A stretch of DNA of 64,000 nt from SKHV01 sp963678565 (GCA_963678565.1 OY782875.1:1798001-1862000), one strand, 5' to 3'; counted from the stretch's first letter, positions 1 to 9,679 are shown. Notes: generated by a model from the sequence alone, not told the origin. Program-made: numbers and translations.

Positions 1-1
1 A

Positions 2-724
2 GAAAAAGAAGATCTTATTGAGAAACTAAAAGCGGAAGTTCAATATTTCTATGAACAATCAATAATCTCGAATAAATTAAAAGATTCTTTTTTCAGATTT
101 ATCACACACGAAATAAGAACACCCCTCAATAGTATATTAGGGTTTATAGATATTATCTCAAGTTTGGACCAAAATCAACTAAATAATGAGGTATATGTTA
201 ATACCATAAATGAAAATGCTGAAAGATTTCTTCATACAATGGATAATATTATTGATTTTGCACATTTCAGCTCTGGAGACATTATTCAAATTGAAACGAG
301 TGAGATAAATTTGGAAGCATTATTTCGTAATATAAAAACCCATTTTGAAATGGAATCTCTGGCTTCAGATAGTAAAAAAGTATCTGTCGATTACGAAATA
401 AACACCAACATCTCAACCATAAAATCAGACGAGAAAAAAATCAATCATACGTTATCTCTTGCTGTCCTAATATTAGTATATTATATTAACTGTTCTCATA
501 TTCAGATAAAGTACAAAGTCGATAAAAACAACATTTCATTTTTTATTATAGGCTTTGATCCTGAAATAAGTGATATTCAAAAGGAAAAAATAAATTCACA
601 AGTAGCAGATAATGAAATGATTGAATTGTCATTTTTAAAAGAGTCACTAAAGATATTAGGAGGAGACTATTATATTTTAATTGAGTCAAATGCGACTCTT
701 TGTTGCACAATTCCTTTAAAATAG
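2..724 (+). CDS. Sensor histidine kinase, C-terminal part (5' end outside window)
   Basis: The reading frame is open from base 2, so the gene starts before the window. The translation contains a HisKA phosphoacceptor box, FITHEIRTPLNSILGF, encoded at about 101-148, preceded by a coiled-coil-like helix. This is the dimerisation and phosphotransfer domain of a two-component sensor kinase. The remaining 190 residues have the length of an ATP-binding domain, but I cannot find a standard N box or the DxGxG motif, so this domain is divergent or degenerate. The final residues (SNATLCCTIPLK) resemble the last strand of a HATPase fold. The signal sensed and the partner regulator are not visible. The identification rests on the H box and is firm at the superfamily level. 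Confidence 0.75.
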   Translation, partial: EKEDLIEKLKAEVQYFYEQSIISNKLKDSFFRFITHEIRTPLNSILGFIDIISSLDQNQLNNEVYVNTINENAERFLHTMDNIIDFAHFSSGDIIQIETSEINLEALFRNIKTHFEMESLASDSKKVSVDYEINTNISTIKSDEKKINHTLSLAVLILVYYINCSHIQIKYKVDKNNISFFIIGFDPEISDIQKEKINSQVADNEMIELSFLKESLKILGGDYYILIESNATLCCTIPLK

Positions 725-808
725 AAAATCTGAATGTATCATTTTATAAATTCTATGGCGCCTCTGTGATATGCCAGTAGTAGATTACTGCAAGTTTTTC
801 TTGAAAGT

Positions 809-1580
809 ATGCAAAAAGGAAAATATCCGCAACCCATTGTAACCTATAATTTATGGTTAGGCTTCATCCCGTTCTAAAATATTTGCAATATTTTTCTCAG
901 ATTATAAAGGTTATTTTAACCCTGACAATTCAAATAACCACACACAAAAAAAGTGGGATGCTTTTTATGAATTTTCAAATAGAAATAATGTAGATGTACT
1001 TCTAATAGGAAATTCGCATTTATATTCAAGAATTAATCCCCAGAATTTATCCGCGACATTAGGAGTTAATGCTTTCTTTTTAAATCGGACCAATTACTTT
1101 ACTTTTTTGCTTGGTCAAATACTATTAGAAATCACGATTTTATTTTTAGTGATACTGATCAATTAAAAAAAATAAAATTCTTATAGAAAAAATGAAACTA
1201 AATGGAAAAAAATATTTTATGGTGAGGAGGGATATTTTGAAAATAATCCTGTTTCTGCAAATGACAAGTAAAATATTCTTTTAAGTATAGATTTTTCAAC
1301 GAATAAAGTAATATTAAAAGAGGTTTCATTTATAAAACCTAAAAAAGGGGAAAATAAAATTTTAATTGCGAAAGTAGCTAGAAATATAAATGATTCAAAT
1401 AAATGCAAGCTTAGATTAGCTCTAAGTTTTATTCATCATCAACAATTGAAAATAGCAAGTGTTGATCTGCAATATGATAATCTGCATCAACCGAACGATA
1501 TGATGATATTTAAGGCTTTGATTACACCTATTGAAATTGAGGGCATTAAGGCTGGTGTGTTTCTGTGTGAGCAAGAATGA
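809..1580 (+). pseudogene. Decayed gene with an SGNH-like LIGNSH motif
   Basis: No complete frame exists, but protein-like sequence continues across frames. One frame carries DYKGYFNP and then VDVLLIGNSHLYSRINP (about 907-1044), which resembles block I of SGNH-hydrolase-like proteins, where the Ser lies in a G-N/D-S context. That frame ends near 1164. Another frame holds FYGEEGYFENNP, a TAA at 1269-1271, and then about 100 open codons to a TGA at 1578-1580. Codon usage and hydrophobic patterning look genuine in each block. I read it as one gene broken by at least two frameshifts and one nonsense mutation. The first ATG of the set is at 809. The original function is uncertain. Confidence 0.45.
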
Positions 1581-2207
1581 CGTGTGCCAACAACCTCTCA
1601 TAAATAATTGCCAACAAGTGTAAATTTAACCATTCTAGCTTGTGTGAGTTTTTTTAATAAGTCGAAATTCTACTTATGAAGTCTGCAACTATTTATAGTC
1701 TGATTTATTATTGCAAATTTAAAACGATATTCAACTACGAGACTGTATATTATTATGATATAATTTTGGGAACAAGCATTTATAAATAGGAGCGAATTGT
1801 ATGGATTAGATTTTTCTAAAACTGCTGTTTTGAAAAAGTATTTTTTGTTGAGTACAAAATAGAAAATGTACGCACTTACGAAATTGGTTTTTGACGGGAT
1901 GCAAAAATCTTCATGGATAATGTCAAGACATTAAAAGAGTATTAGAATATCGAAGAAAAATACCTATATGGATAGTTTAAAATTAAAGGAACTTACCATA
2001 ATGAAAATGGAGAATTGATTGAGTGATAATTAAGAAATAAAATTTTCTATATCTCATAGAAGATTAGTGGTTTTTAGTCGTCTCAGGTTTAATCAAATAA
2101 ATTTGAAACTGTCGACCAGAACGCTTTTTGAAATCTGCTTCTCAACATGAACCGTAGTTGTGTTGCATATGCGGAACCTTAACACACAGGGTGTTATTTG
2201 TAAATAA
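1581..2207. other. Gene-free stretch with possible MORN/YwqK-like debris
   Basis: No convincing gene is present. On the + strand around 1900-2025, short blocks such as KIFMDN, LKEY and GTYHNENGELIE recall the repeating YENG units of YwqK/MORN-type antitoxins. They are interrupted by stops, and the match is weak. The remainder is AT-rich with no recognisable signal. Confidence 0.25.
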
Positions 2208-2534
2208 TTAGTTATGCAATTCATCAATTGACTTTTCAAAAAGAATTCCTCCTTTATACATTCCTTTGAGGACAGGATGAATTTCTTTACCAAGTTCAGT
2301 TAAACTGTATTCTACGCGTGGAGGGACTTCTGGGAAAACGGTTCTATTGATTAATCCATCTGCTTCTAATTCTTTTAGTTGTTTGGTCAGCATTCGTTCG
2401 CTAATATCAGTTAATAGTTTAACCAATTCATTATATCTTTTATCTCCTTGGAAAAGGTGTAAAATGATCGTTCCTTTTCGTTTTCCTTTCACAACATTTA
2501 TAAATGTATCAATCGGACAATAACTTTTTTTCAT
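2208..2534 (-). CDS. HxlR-family winged-helix transcriptional regulator
   Basis: A 108-residue protein with the HxlR/MarR-like winged helix-turn-helix. It has an N-terminal Cys (SYCPIDTF), the KGKRKGTIILHLF helix, the recognition segment ISERMLTKQLKELEADGLI and the wing PRVEYSLTELGKE. The family regulates genes answering to electrophiles, quinones and redox stress, often through the conserved N-terminal Cys. The gene is divergent from an NADPH-dependent reductase, with 137 bp between the two starts, which is the usual arrangement for a local repressor and its target. One small deviation is an Arg where the family usually has Trp in the KGKW segment. Start at 2534 is the only Met before the conserved Cys. 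Confidence 0.9.
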   Translation of the reverse strand: MKKSYCPIDTFINVVKGKRKGTIILHLFQGDKRYNELVKLLTDISERMLTKQLKELEADGLINRTVFPEVPPRVEYSLTELGKEIHPVLKGMYKGGILFEKSIDELHN

Positions 2535-2671
2535 TTTTTTCTTCCCTCAACGTCTTTAAAATACTAAAAACAGAAATAAATGTTCGTATACCAACTCTTT
2601 GTAAGTTCTTGTTAGGCAAAATATTTATCCTGACATTTGTACAAAAATAAAAGAATTTTAAAGATAATAAG
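2535..2671. promoter_or_regulatory. Divergent control region, HxlR regulator / YhdH reductase
   Basis: This 137-bp AT-rich spacer separates two divergent genes and must hold both promoters and probably the HxlR operator. On the + strand GACATTTG (about 2633-2640) is one mismatch from the Bacteroidota -7 box TAnnTTTG, with a TTG about 20 bases upstream. No clear palindromic operator was found by eye. Confidence 0.35.
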
Positions 2672-3673
2672 ATGGTACAAAATAGTTCTACATTTAATGC
2701 ATTTCGAGTTGAAGAGATTGATGGTAATTTTCAAGGTTCAATTAAAGAAATGGTATTTGGCACTTTAAACAGTAATGATGTTTTAGTAAAAGTACACTAT
2801 AGCTCATTGAATTATAAAGATGCATTATCGGCTTCGGGAAATAAAGGTGTAACAAGAAATTATCCGCATACACCAGGAATTGACGCAGTTGGAACAATAG
2901 AAAAATCAAACAGTGATTCATTTACTATCGGAGAAAAAGTAATTGTAACAAGTTATGATTTAGGCATGAATACTGACGGTGGATTTGCTGAATATATTCA
3001 GGTTCCATCGGAATGGGTCGTAAAATTACCTGAAAAAATGACTATGAAAGAGGCAATGATATATGGTACTGCCGGATTAACAGCAGGAATGTCTGTTTTA
3101 AGACTTACAGAATTAGTAAAACCAGAGGATGGAAAAATAGCGGTTTCGGGTGCAACTGGAGGAGTTGGAGCATTGAGTGTTTCCATATTAAGTAAATTGG
3201 GTTATTCAGTGGTTGCAATAACAGGTAAGGAAACAGAAAGGGACTATTTAATTAATCTTGGTGCAGACGAGGTGCTTTTACGTAGCGAAATTGAAAACTT
3301 TGATAAAAAACCATTATTAAAACCTTTGTTTACTGGCGCTATCGATACTGTTGGGGGGGTAATACTTGAAAATATAATTAAATCGACCGATTCAATTGGT
3401 GTTGTAACTTGCTGTGGAAACGTTGCATCTCCAAAACTTGATTTGACAGTTTTTCCATTCATCTTGAGAGGTGTTACACTTATTGGAATAGATTCTCAAA
3501 ACTATCCAATGAAATACCGAAAAATAGTTTGGAATAAGTTAGCCGAAGAATGGAAGCCCAATCAATTAGACGACACTTGCAATGAAATTAAACTTGAAGA
3601 TGTAGCCCAAAAAATTGAATTAATGCTGCAAGGAAAATTAAAAGGAAGAACTGTTTTGAAATTGGTTGATTAA
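2672..3673 (+). CDS. YhdH/YhfP-family NADPH-dependent quinone/acrylyl-CoA reductase
   Basis: A 333-residue zinc-independent medium-chain dehydrogenase/reductase. The N-terminal GroES-like half has YSSLNYKDALSASG and the glycine-rich TPGIDAVGTIEKS; the C-terminal Rossmann half has VSGATGGVGALSVSIL, the NADPH-binding GxxGGVG loop. YhdH relatives reduce acrylyl-CoA or small alkenals and quinones with NADPH. Length and motifs match the full family. The divergent HxlR regulator suggests induction by electrophilic or oxidative stress. A run of seven Gs lies in the coding sequence near 3353-3359 and is a possible slippage site, although the frame here is intact. Confidence 0.9.
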   Translation: MVQNSSTFNAFRVEEIDGNFQGSIKEMVFGTLNSNDVLVKVHYSSLNYKDALSASGNKGVTRNYPHTPGIDAVGTIEKSNSDSFTIGEKVIVTSYDLGMNTDGGFAEYIQVPSEWVVKLPEKMTMKEAMIYGTAGLTAGMSVLRLTELVKPEDGKIAVSGATGGVGALSVSILSKLGYSVVAITGKETERDYLINLGADEVLLRSEIENFDKKPLLKPLFTGAIDTVGGVILENIIKSTDSIGVVTCCGNVASPKLDLTVFPFILRGVTLIGIDSQNYPMKYRKIVWNKLAEEWKPNQLDDTCNEIKLEDVAQKIELMLQGKLKGRTVLKLVD

Positions 3674-3984
3674 ATCCCCTTTGATTTCCGTTTTCCTCAT
3701 TGAGCTTTTGTACTCAACTTTTACCTGCGATTTGATTTTTCTTGAACGCATAATTTCACATTTAAAAATTTGCGTTTCTTCAAATCGCGTCGGGCCGCTC
3801 TAAATGTAAGTGAGGTTTTCAGATTCCAAAAGGACAAAAAAGGATGCCCCATGTAATCTGCTTATATTTAACTATTTACAAAAATAAGCTCCAAGGGACA
3901 AAATTTGGCAGGTATATTTTTGCCTAAAAATACCCTCATTTTTTCAGTTAAAAGAAAAAAGTTTCGTCTATGTTGATGATGATT

Positions 3985-4065
3985 TCCTGTTGTAACGGGA
4001 GATAACCCGTGTAGACAGGTTCGGTTTTGCATTTCAGTTTATGGGTTATCCTCGTTTCAACAGGA
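3985..4065. repeat. Long imperfect inverted repeat
   Basis: TCCTGTTGTAACGGGAG then ATAACCC (3985-4008) is nearly the reverse complement of GGGTTATCCTCGTTTCAACA plus GGA (4043-4065), about 23 bp per arm with three or four mismatches or gaps. The spacer is 34 nt. This is strong enough to form a hairpin or cruciform. Confidence 0.6.
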
Positions 4066-4126
4066 CGACCCCTAAACTCTGTTTATGCGAGCTTGAAAAA
4101 ACAGCCTTGAGCCAGCGGTGGGGAAG

Positions 4127-4163
4127 CAGGTGCAAATAGTGAGGGACGAACGGTTTGCACCTG
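4127..4163. repeat. Perfect 10-bp inverted repeat
   Basis: CAGGTGCAAA at 4127-4136 and TTTGCACCTG at 4154-4163 are exact reverse complements separated by 17 nt. It lies in the same GC-rich non-coding block as the 3985-4065 repeat. Confidence 0.6.
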
Positions 4164-4439
4164 TCTGCGCGGCGTGCCTACTGCGTGTGGAGCGAGGGTG
4201 GTACAAGTAAAAGCCGTCAGGGTGATTGTAGCAATGTTGTAATCACAAAGGGTTGGCGGTATTTTTGGTTTTAGCGTTGGATTGTGGGTCAGCTCAAAAA
4301 ATGGTGACAAAGCCGAAGCCCAAAGCGACCAGCAGGCACGCACAAAATGAGTTGCGGTTGGCGTGGGTTTTGACTGGAAAGGACGAGAGAACGCCTATTT
4401 TCCTATTCTTATCAAGTTAGTAGTTCAGTTTCAACGGGA

Positions 4440-4790
4440 TTATATTCTGCTTTGAGTTTCTTTAAAAACACGCTCTCTAATTGATTCAGCAACAAAATTA
4501 TTCAATGACATTTTATCTTTCATTGCCAACAATGCAGCTTTTTGATGCAGTTCTGTTGGTATTCTAACATTAAAGCTTCCTTTAAATGGTTTCTCCGGTG
4601 TAATTCCTTCTTCCTTACAATCTGATAAATATTCGTCTATGGCTTCAATAAAATCAAGCTCCAACTCTTTTCCTGTTTTACCTTCAAAAGAGATTAGACC
4701 TTTAACACCAAGTGCTTTACCATAAAGTAAATCGTCTTCTTTGCTGTATTCGATACTTCCTGTATATCCTTTATATTCTAAATAATTCAT
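4440..4790 (-). CDS. hicB: HicB-family antitoxin
   Basis: A 116-residue protein with the two-part HicB layout. An N-terminal partial RNase-H-like fold (YTGSIEYSKEDDLLYGKALG, then LISFEGKTGKELELDFIEAIDEYL) is followed by a ribbon-helix-helix DNA-binding tail (GSFNVRIPTELHQKAALLA, then MSLNNFVAESI). HicB neutralises the HicA mRNA interferase and represses the operon. Its start overlaps the stop of the upstream hicA by 4 bp, so the two are translationally coupled. The order hicA-hicB is the common one. The pair lies beside a dead mobile element and is probably its stabilising cargo. Confidence 0.9.
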   Translation of the reverse strand: MNYLEYKGYTGSIEYSKEDDLLYGKALGVKGLISFEGKTGKELELDFIEAIDEYLSDCKEEGITPEKPFKGSFNVRIPTELHQKAALLAMKDKMSLNNFVAESIRERVFKETQSRI

Positions 4791-5029
4791 AATCCTAATA
4801 CCTCTTTAATTTGCTTCAACTGATAATTTTTTAAAATCCCCGTTGGATGTGGTTTATGCATCATCAACGGTACACCTTCATTATTTATAAACTTGACTCT
4901 TGAACCTGATGTTTTCCCCTTTTTAACTTCGTTAAAACCATAATACCCAGGTAGTTTTACCATTTCATCATAATGAAAATCAGATGGCATGCTCAAAAAA
5001 CGAGCAATTAACTTTTCCTTTTTCGACAT
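4787..5029 (-). CDS. hicA: HicA-family mRNA interferase toxin
   Basis: An 80-residue protein starting MSKKEKLIARFL, with the small dsRBD-like HicA fold and the catalytic-His region LMMHKPHPTG. HicA cleaves mRNA and tmRNA without needing the ribosome. The longer open frame begins at 5110, but its first 27 residues have no counterpart in the family, so the ATG at 5027-5029 is chosen. This HicA carries the segment HYDEMVKLPGYYGFNEV between the first helix and the core, as seen in longer HicA subfamilies. It is followed directly by hicB with a 4-bp overlap. Confidence 0.85.
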   Translation of the reverse strand: MSKKEKLIARFLSMPSDFHYDEMVKLPGYYGFNEVKKGKTSGSRVKFINNEGVPLMMHKPHPTGILKNYQLKQIKEVLGL

Positions 5030-5106
5030 AATACAAAAGTCACTATATTTAGTTGCAAAAACAATACCGTTTTTTATTTCTATTCTTGATATCGCAAATT
5101 GAGATT

Positions 5107-5994
5107 TCAAGATAACGGATGATATTTCTCTACATTTTTCTTTAATTCCTCTAAATTATTAACTTGGTATCGCTCTGTTGAACTTACATATTTATGACCT
5201 GCCATGTATTGAACCTGCCTTAGATTGTAGCTTTTCAGCCAGTTTGTTATTACGCTTCCTCGTATCTGCTTCCCGTTTCCGATATTGGGATGCGTTCTTT
5301 TAATGGCTCTAAATAAATGGTGTAGTGAGTTTTTAAGATTTGTATTTCCTTCCATGCTTACAAATAGCTGGTTGTAATTTTGGTGGTTTATTGTTGGTCT
5401 GATTTCGTTTACATATTCGTTTAATTCCAGTATTTGAAAGGGTTTTAAGTCTAATGTCCGGCTGTTTCTTTTTCGACTTCCTGGTACTTTTATTTTGCCG
5501 TGTTTTAGTTTCAGGTGTTCGGATTCAAGCTGGTGGAGTTCTTCGGTTGTTAAGCCCTGGTAAATGATTAATCCTAAGATTATTTTGTTTCGTTTATCTC
5601 GCAATGTTTCTGTTTGGTAGTTCTGTTAAAGGTTTTCAAGTTCCTGATAGTTTATAATATTGGTTGGTATTTTCTTGATTATTCCTTTCAAATAGAGGTT
5701 TGCAGCCGGATTAATAATACTTGGATTGCTTTTCTTTAGGAACTGGTAATAATTCCGGATGGCTGCTAAAATTCGGTTTATATGAGCTTTGCTCAAGCTT
5801 TCTAAATTACAGTAATCAATAAAGCTTAACAGGTCGTTGTATCTTGCTCCATCGGCTTGTATTCTTTCACTTTCCAACCAGTTTTAAAAGTAATTGGAAT
5901 AATTGATTTTCTGATTTATAGTTGATGTACTGTTGCCTAATTTCTGCAGGTAGATTTTAAAGCCTTTTAGCTCTTGTTTGGATTTATATTTCAT
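5107..5994 (-). pseudogene. Tyrosine recombinase (second of a tandem pair), two in-frame stops
   Basis: A single 296-codon frame reads from ATG at 5992-5994 to the stop at 5107. Two TAA codons interrupt it, at 5884-5886 and 5626-5628, with no frameshift. The N-terminal part is a SAM-like core-binding domain (KAHINRILAAIRNYYQFLKK). The C-terminal part is the catalytic domain, ending in a GHKYVSSTERY motif that holds the His and the nucleophilic Tyr. A degraded second copy at 40140-40373 reads LENLYQFF where this gene reads ENL-stop-QNY, so the second stop replaces a tyrosine. The gene should be inactive unless stops are read through. Confidence 0.8.
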
Positions 5995-6728
5995 GGATTA
6001 AATGAGTGTAGATTTGAGTTGATTCTAAAGAACCATGACCTAAAAACTTGCTGACTTCTTCGAGTTCCATTCCTGATTGTAAAAGATGTGTAGCAATGGA
6101 ATGACGCAAAGTATGTAATCCGATTTCCTTGTTTATTCCTGCTTTTATGCTGAGCTGCTGTAAACGTTTGATAGCACTATTGCCGTGCATCCGTTTGGAT
6201 TGCATACTTAAAAACAACGTCTCTTTGGTACCTGGTTTAAAGCTTTGTAAATATTCCCTGACTACAAAAATGTAATTTTCCATTTCTTCTTTTATTTGTT
6301 CGGTTATTGGAACATAGCGTTCTCTGTAGCCTTTGCCCTGCCTTACATGGATTAACTTTTCTTTTAATAAAGCATCGTTTACATTGAGTTCTATTCCTTC
6401 GGTTCTTCTAAGTCCACAGCCGTAATAAATATTCAACATTGCTTTATCCCTTATGCCTAAATAGCTGTTGCCACAGGCTTTGTAAAGCTTTTGTATTTCT
6501 TGTTTGGTGAGTATGGTTTTGTTTCTTATTCTTTCGGGTTTGTAAATGCTTGTAGTAAGCTGTAATTGTGGATTTTGTTACTTGGTTTAGGTTGGTGATG
6601 TTTTGTTTGTTTAACCAGGTGAAAAAGTCATTTATAAAACGGATGGAAGCATAAACCGTGCTTTCTGCATAACCTAAGGTTTGTAACCATTTTTCAAAGC
6701 TTTTTACCAGTACGCTGTTTACTTCCAT
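5984..6728 (-). pseudogene. XerD-like tyrosine recombinase (first of a tandem pair), internal deletion
   Basis: The N-terminal core-binding domain (SFEKWLQTLGYAESTVYASI) is in one frame from 6728. The catalytic domain is in another, with CGLRRTEG (first Arg), HTLRHSIATHLL (HxxR) and LGHGSLESTQIYTH (His and nucleophilic Tyr). The frames meet near 6535, in the segment after HLQTR. The total is about 248 codons, shorter than the roughly 320 of full-length relatives, so an out-of-frame deletion of the linker is more likely than a single indel. All catalytic residues remain, but no full-length protein can be made. Its 3' end overlaps the start of the next recombinase by 11 bp, as in the paired integrases of Bacteroidota elements. 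Confidence 0.75.
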
Positions 6729-6772
6729 TACGATGGTTTTTTAATACCCCTGCCTTACGTTTCTGTAATCCA

Positions 6773-9520
6773 CTAAGCCACTGTCTTTAATTTATTGGTT
6801 TCCTTGCCGTTGAGTGGTCTATTTTCTGTTTTGGACCACGTTTGAAACACTGACCCACTGAGTTTATTTTTCAATTCGGTCAAAACATCATCTAATACAG
6901 TAGTTACGCTACTTTCAAGCTGTTTGTATTCGTCTTTGTTAGTTACTTCATATTCCAGACCTGAGTTATATCTATTACCACCAACTACTTTAATAAAGCT
7001 GTATCTAAGTAATTCATTTAAGTAACGCTTTACTTTGCTTGGGTGTAAGCGGAACACATCCCGTACTTCTTTTGCATAAAAACTGTTTATTCTTGATGTT
7101 TCCATCCAACTTTTAAGAGATTCAAAAAACTGGCGTATTGCTTTCGGTAATTCATCAGCTTTGGCCAAAAGCACATCTTTTAAAAGTCTGTTTGCCCATT
7201 CAATGTCCTCTAAGGTCGTTTCTATATAGCTTTCACCTGTGTTTGTGTCGGTTTTTTCTTCCCGCTGGTACTGATGATAAAAAGTAATGGTTTCGATAAA
7301 AGCCAGGTAATGACTATTCGTTCTTAAAGGCTTAAAAACGTGTTCCGGTATCACTAAATATTCTGCAAACGGATTTCTTATTTTGATTGGTTTTAATATG
7401 GTTTGCATGTCCTTAAAAAACTCAATGAGTTGTTTCTTTTGCTTGGTGGCAATTTTTCCGGCTGATAATTTACGTTGGTAAGTCATGATTAATTCTTTAT
7501 GTTCTTTGCTGCTGTCCAGATATATTAATAAACTGCGGTTGGCGTTATCCTCATACAACTTTTCTTTGGTAGTGGTTTCTGCCAAACCAATTGGTCCTTC
7601 AACTTTTAGGGTAATGTTTTTTAGGTTTCCTTTGCTGTCTTTGATTGGTATGGTTTAACTTATTCGCTTTTTACTTTGAAGTTCCCGGAGTGGATAAAGT
7701 ACATTTTCTGCGCCGTCCATATCTTCAATAAGTACCAGTTTGTTTTTAAGTTCCTGTTGGCCGAAGTAGTAAAAAGCATTCTCCGATAATATGGTAATTT
7801 CCAGTTTGTCTTGTTCCGGTATCAGTTCGCTAACTTTTTCCTGTTGGTAGGTCTTACCAGTTCCCGAAGCACCTAAACTTATAATCTGTAGTGGTTGTTC
7901 CCTGAGCCTCGATGTAAAAACCAGATACATTAACAAGCGGTTATTTTCTTCGCCTATCATCCCGGTTTTTCCGATATCGTTGTTGGTGTGCTCCATCAGC
8001 TTGTCGGAGCTTAAATACTTAATGGCTTTTTTAATCCGCTCGTCTGTTAGTTTTCTTTCTTGTGGCTTTTGCTCTTTCATGCTTTCCACTTTCTTTAAGC
8101 GGTATTGCTCTATTTTATCAATCAGCTCTGCCATTGCTTTGCGCAAGGTTGTTGTTCCGGTTCCCAGTTGCTCACTGGCTTTATTAATGAACTTTTATAA
8201 ATAATCAGAGTGGTACAAATCTAATGTATGGCGTATGCTGTGGAGTGGGTTTGCAGTATCTGTCCTGGTCATTTTTAAAGTTACCCGTAACCTATCGAGC
8301 TGTTGCATATTAATACCACCTAATAAAATGATTTGTAGTTCTGAAGTCGTAAAGGTGATGTAGTCGGGATTGCTCGTATTTAAAGCTGATTGTATTTATA
8401 TTTCCGGTTCTTTTGGCACTTCCGTATTTGTAACGCTCGACCGCTCGTTAATTAATTCGATAATTGCATGCGCTCCATAATTCATGTACAACGAGTTTAT
8501 ATCTTCTTCATCTGGTGTTTCAACTTTTGTTATGGTTACGTTTGGTAAAAGCTCTTTTAAAGTTTCTACATGCTTTTCTACGGCTTAATTTCCGGCTTGG
8601 TCGCCATCAAAAAAGAAGATGATTTCAGATAGTTGGGTAAGTTCCTTTATTGCTTGTAAATGTTCTGATGTTAGACCGTTGGTTCCGTAGCTGCTTAGTA
8701 CCTCATGCTCTGCTGTAATTTCTTCTATTTGAAGTAAAGTAGCTGCATCTATTATAGCTTCAGTAATAATTAATTTGCTTGTATTTATTCCTGGATAATT
8801 CGGATATAAACCAGTTCTATCTTTCAAGTAATAATGTTTGTTTTTGGTTTCGTCTGTAGTTCGCCGCCCATAAATGCTAACTATTTGGTTTTGCTTATTT
8901 CTAAGTGGGAAGATTACACAGTCTTTTGCAAATGGAGTGTAATTACTGCTGCCGTTTGGTGTTTTGCCTTTATAGATTATTAGTAAGCCAGCATTAATAC
9001 AGGCTTGTAAATCTTGTTTGTTTAGTTTGCCTCTGTGATGGAACTGCCAACTATTATAACCAAGCTCCAACAATTCATAATTCAAACCTCTGCTTTGTAA
9101 ATATTCTTTTGGCTTTTTGCTTATTGGACTTTGCATCCCGTTTTTAAAGCTTTCAAAGATTCGGCTTAGTATTTCGGTATGGTTGGTTTGTGGTTTCGGG
9201 TGTTGTTTCATTGGCTGTATTGTCCCGATGCGCTCCGCTTTCGGGATGTCGCTATCGCTCCATTTGCCTAAAAATTGAGTAGCTTTTAATAATGCTTTAT
9301 GTTTGGTGCAATTCTTTTTAAGCTATATAAATTCTATTACATCGCCATTCTTACCACAGCTAAAGCAGTTAAACGTATCTGTGTTTGGGTAAATCTTCAT
9401 GCTTGCCGTATCATCGGTATGAAAAGGACATTTTAACATGTTGTTCCGGTCAGGATTTAAGCCATAATGTTTTAAAACCTTTGCTATATCTAATCTTGAC
9501 TTAATTTCTTGTATTTCCAT
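6773..9520 (-). pseudogene. CHC2-Toprim primase / P-loop helicase gene with five in-frame stops
   Basis: One 916-codon frame runs from ATG (9518-9520, MEIQEIKSRLDIAKVL) to 6773. Stops interrupt it at 9323-9325 (TAG), 8585-8587, 8396-8398, 8195-8197 and 7655-7657 (all TAA), yet the frame never shifts. In order it encodes a CHC2 zinc finger (CPFH...CFSCGKNGD), a Toprim domain (IITEAIIDAATLLQ; FFFDGDQAGN), a linker, a P-loop ATPase (GASGTGKT; Walker B-like LVLIEDMDG) and a winged-helix-like C-terminus (VRDVFRLHPSKVKRYLNEL). This is the replication primase-helicase of Bacteroidota integrative elements. I place the start at 9520, not 9601, because the zinc-finger protein normally begins a few residues before its first helix. 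Confidence 0.8.
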
Positions 9521-9679
9521 ATTGGCACTGTTGAATATTTTGCAACAAAAAATTTCATTTTCTTGCAAGCAAACATAGATATTAGCTTCATATATTTGCA
9601 ATGTAATTTCATTATAATATTCATAATAGCCTTAAAATTGTAAAATATGGTAACTTTGACAGAGATTCAATTCATAAAG

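Larger units (their letters stand above)
3674..4439. other. Non-coding region, GC-rich in its second half, with strong inverted repeats
   Basis: No gene is supported. From about 3980 to 4430 base composition is clearly richer in G and C than the neighbours, and the sequence carries two strong inverted repeats (listed separately). It borders the hicAB pair and the dead integrase/primase element. Possible roles are a structured RNA, an oriT or an end of the element. An 86-codon minus-strand frame inside it has atypical composition and no family resemblance, so I do not call it. Confidence 0.4.

Noticed and set aside
1217..1408. 63-codon minus-strand frame
   Set aside because: Opposite strand of the SGNH-like pseudogene, whose + strand blocks have much better protein character.
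4083..4343. 86-codon minus-strand open frame in the GC-rich block
   Set aside because: Low-complexity Cys/Pro/Thr-rich product, overlaps the 4127-4163 inverted repeat, no family look; open only because the block is GC-rich.
6773..9520. Alternative genetic code as explanation of the stop ladder
   Set aside because: Replaced residues differ (Tyr in one case, Lys or Gln likely in others), both TAG and TAA are involved, and core genes in the window use TAA, TAG and TGA as ordinary stops.
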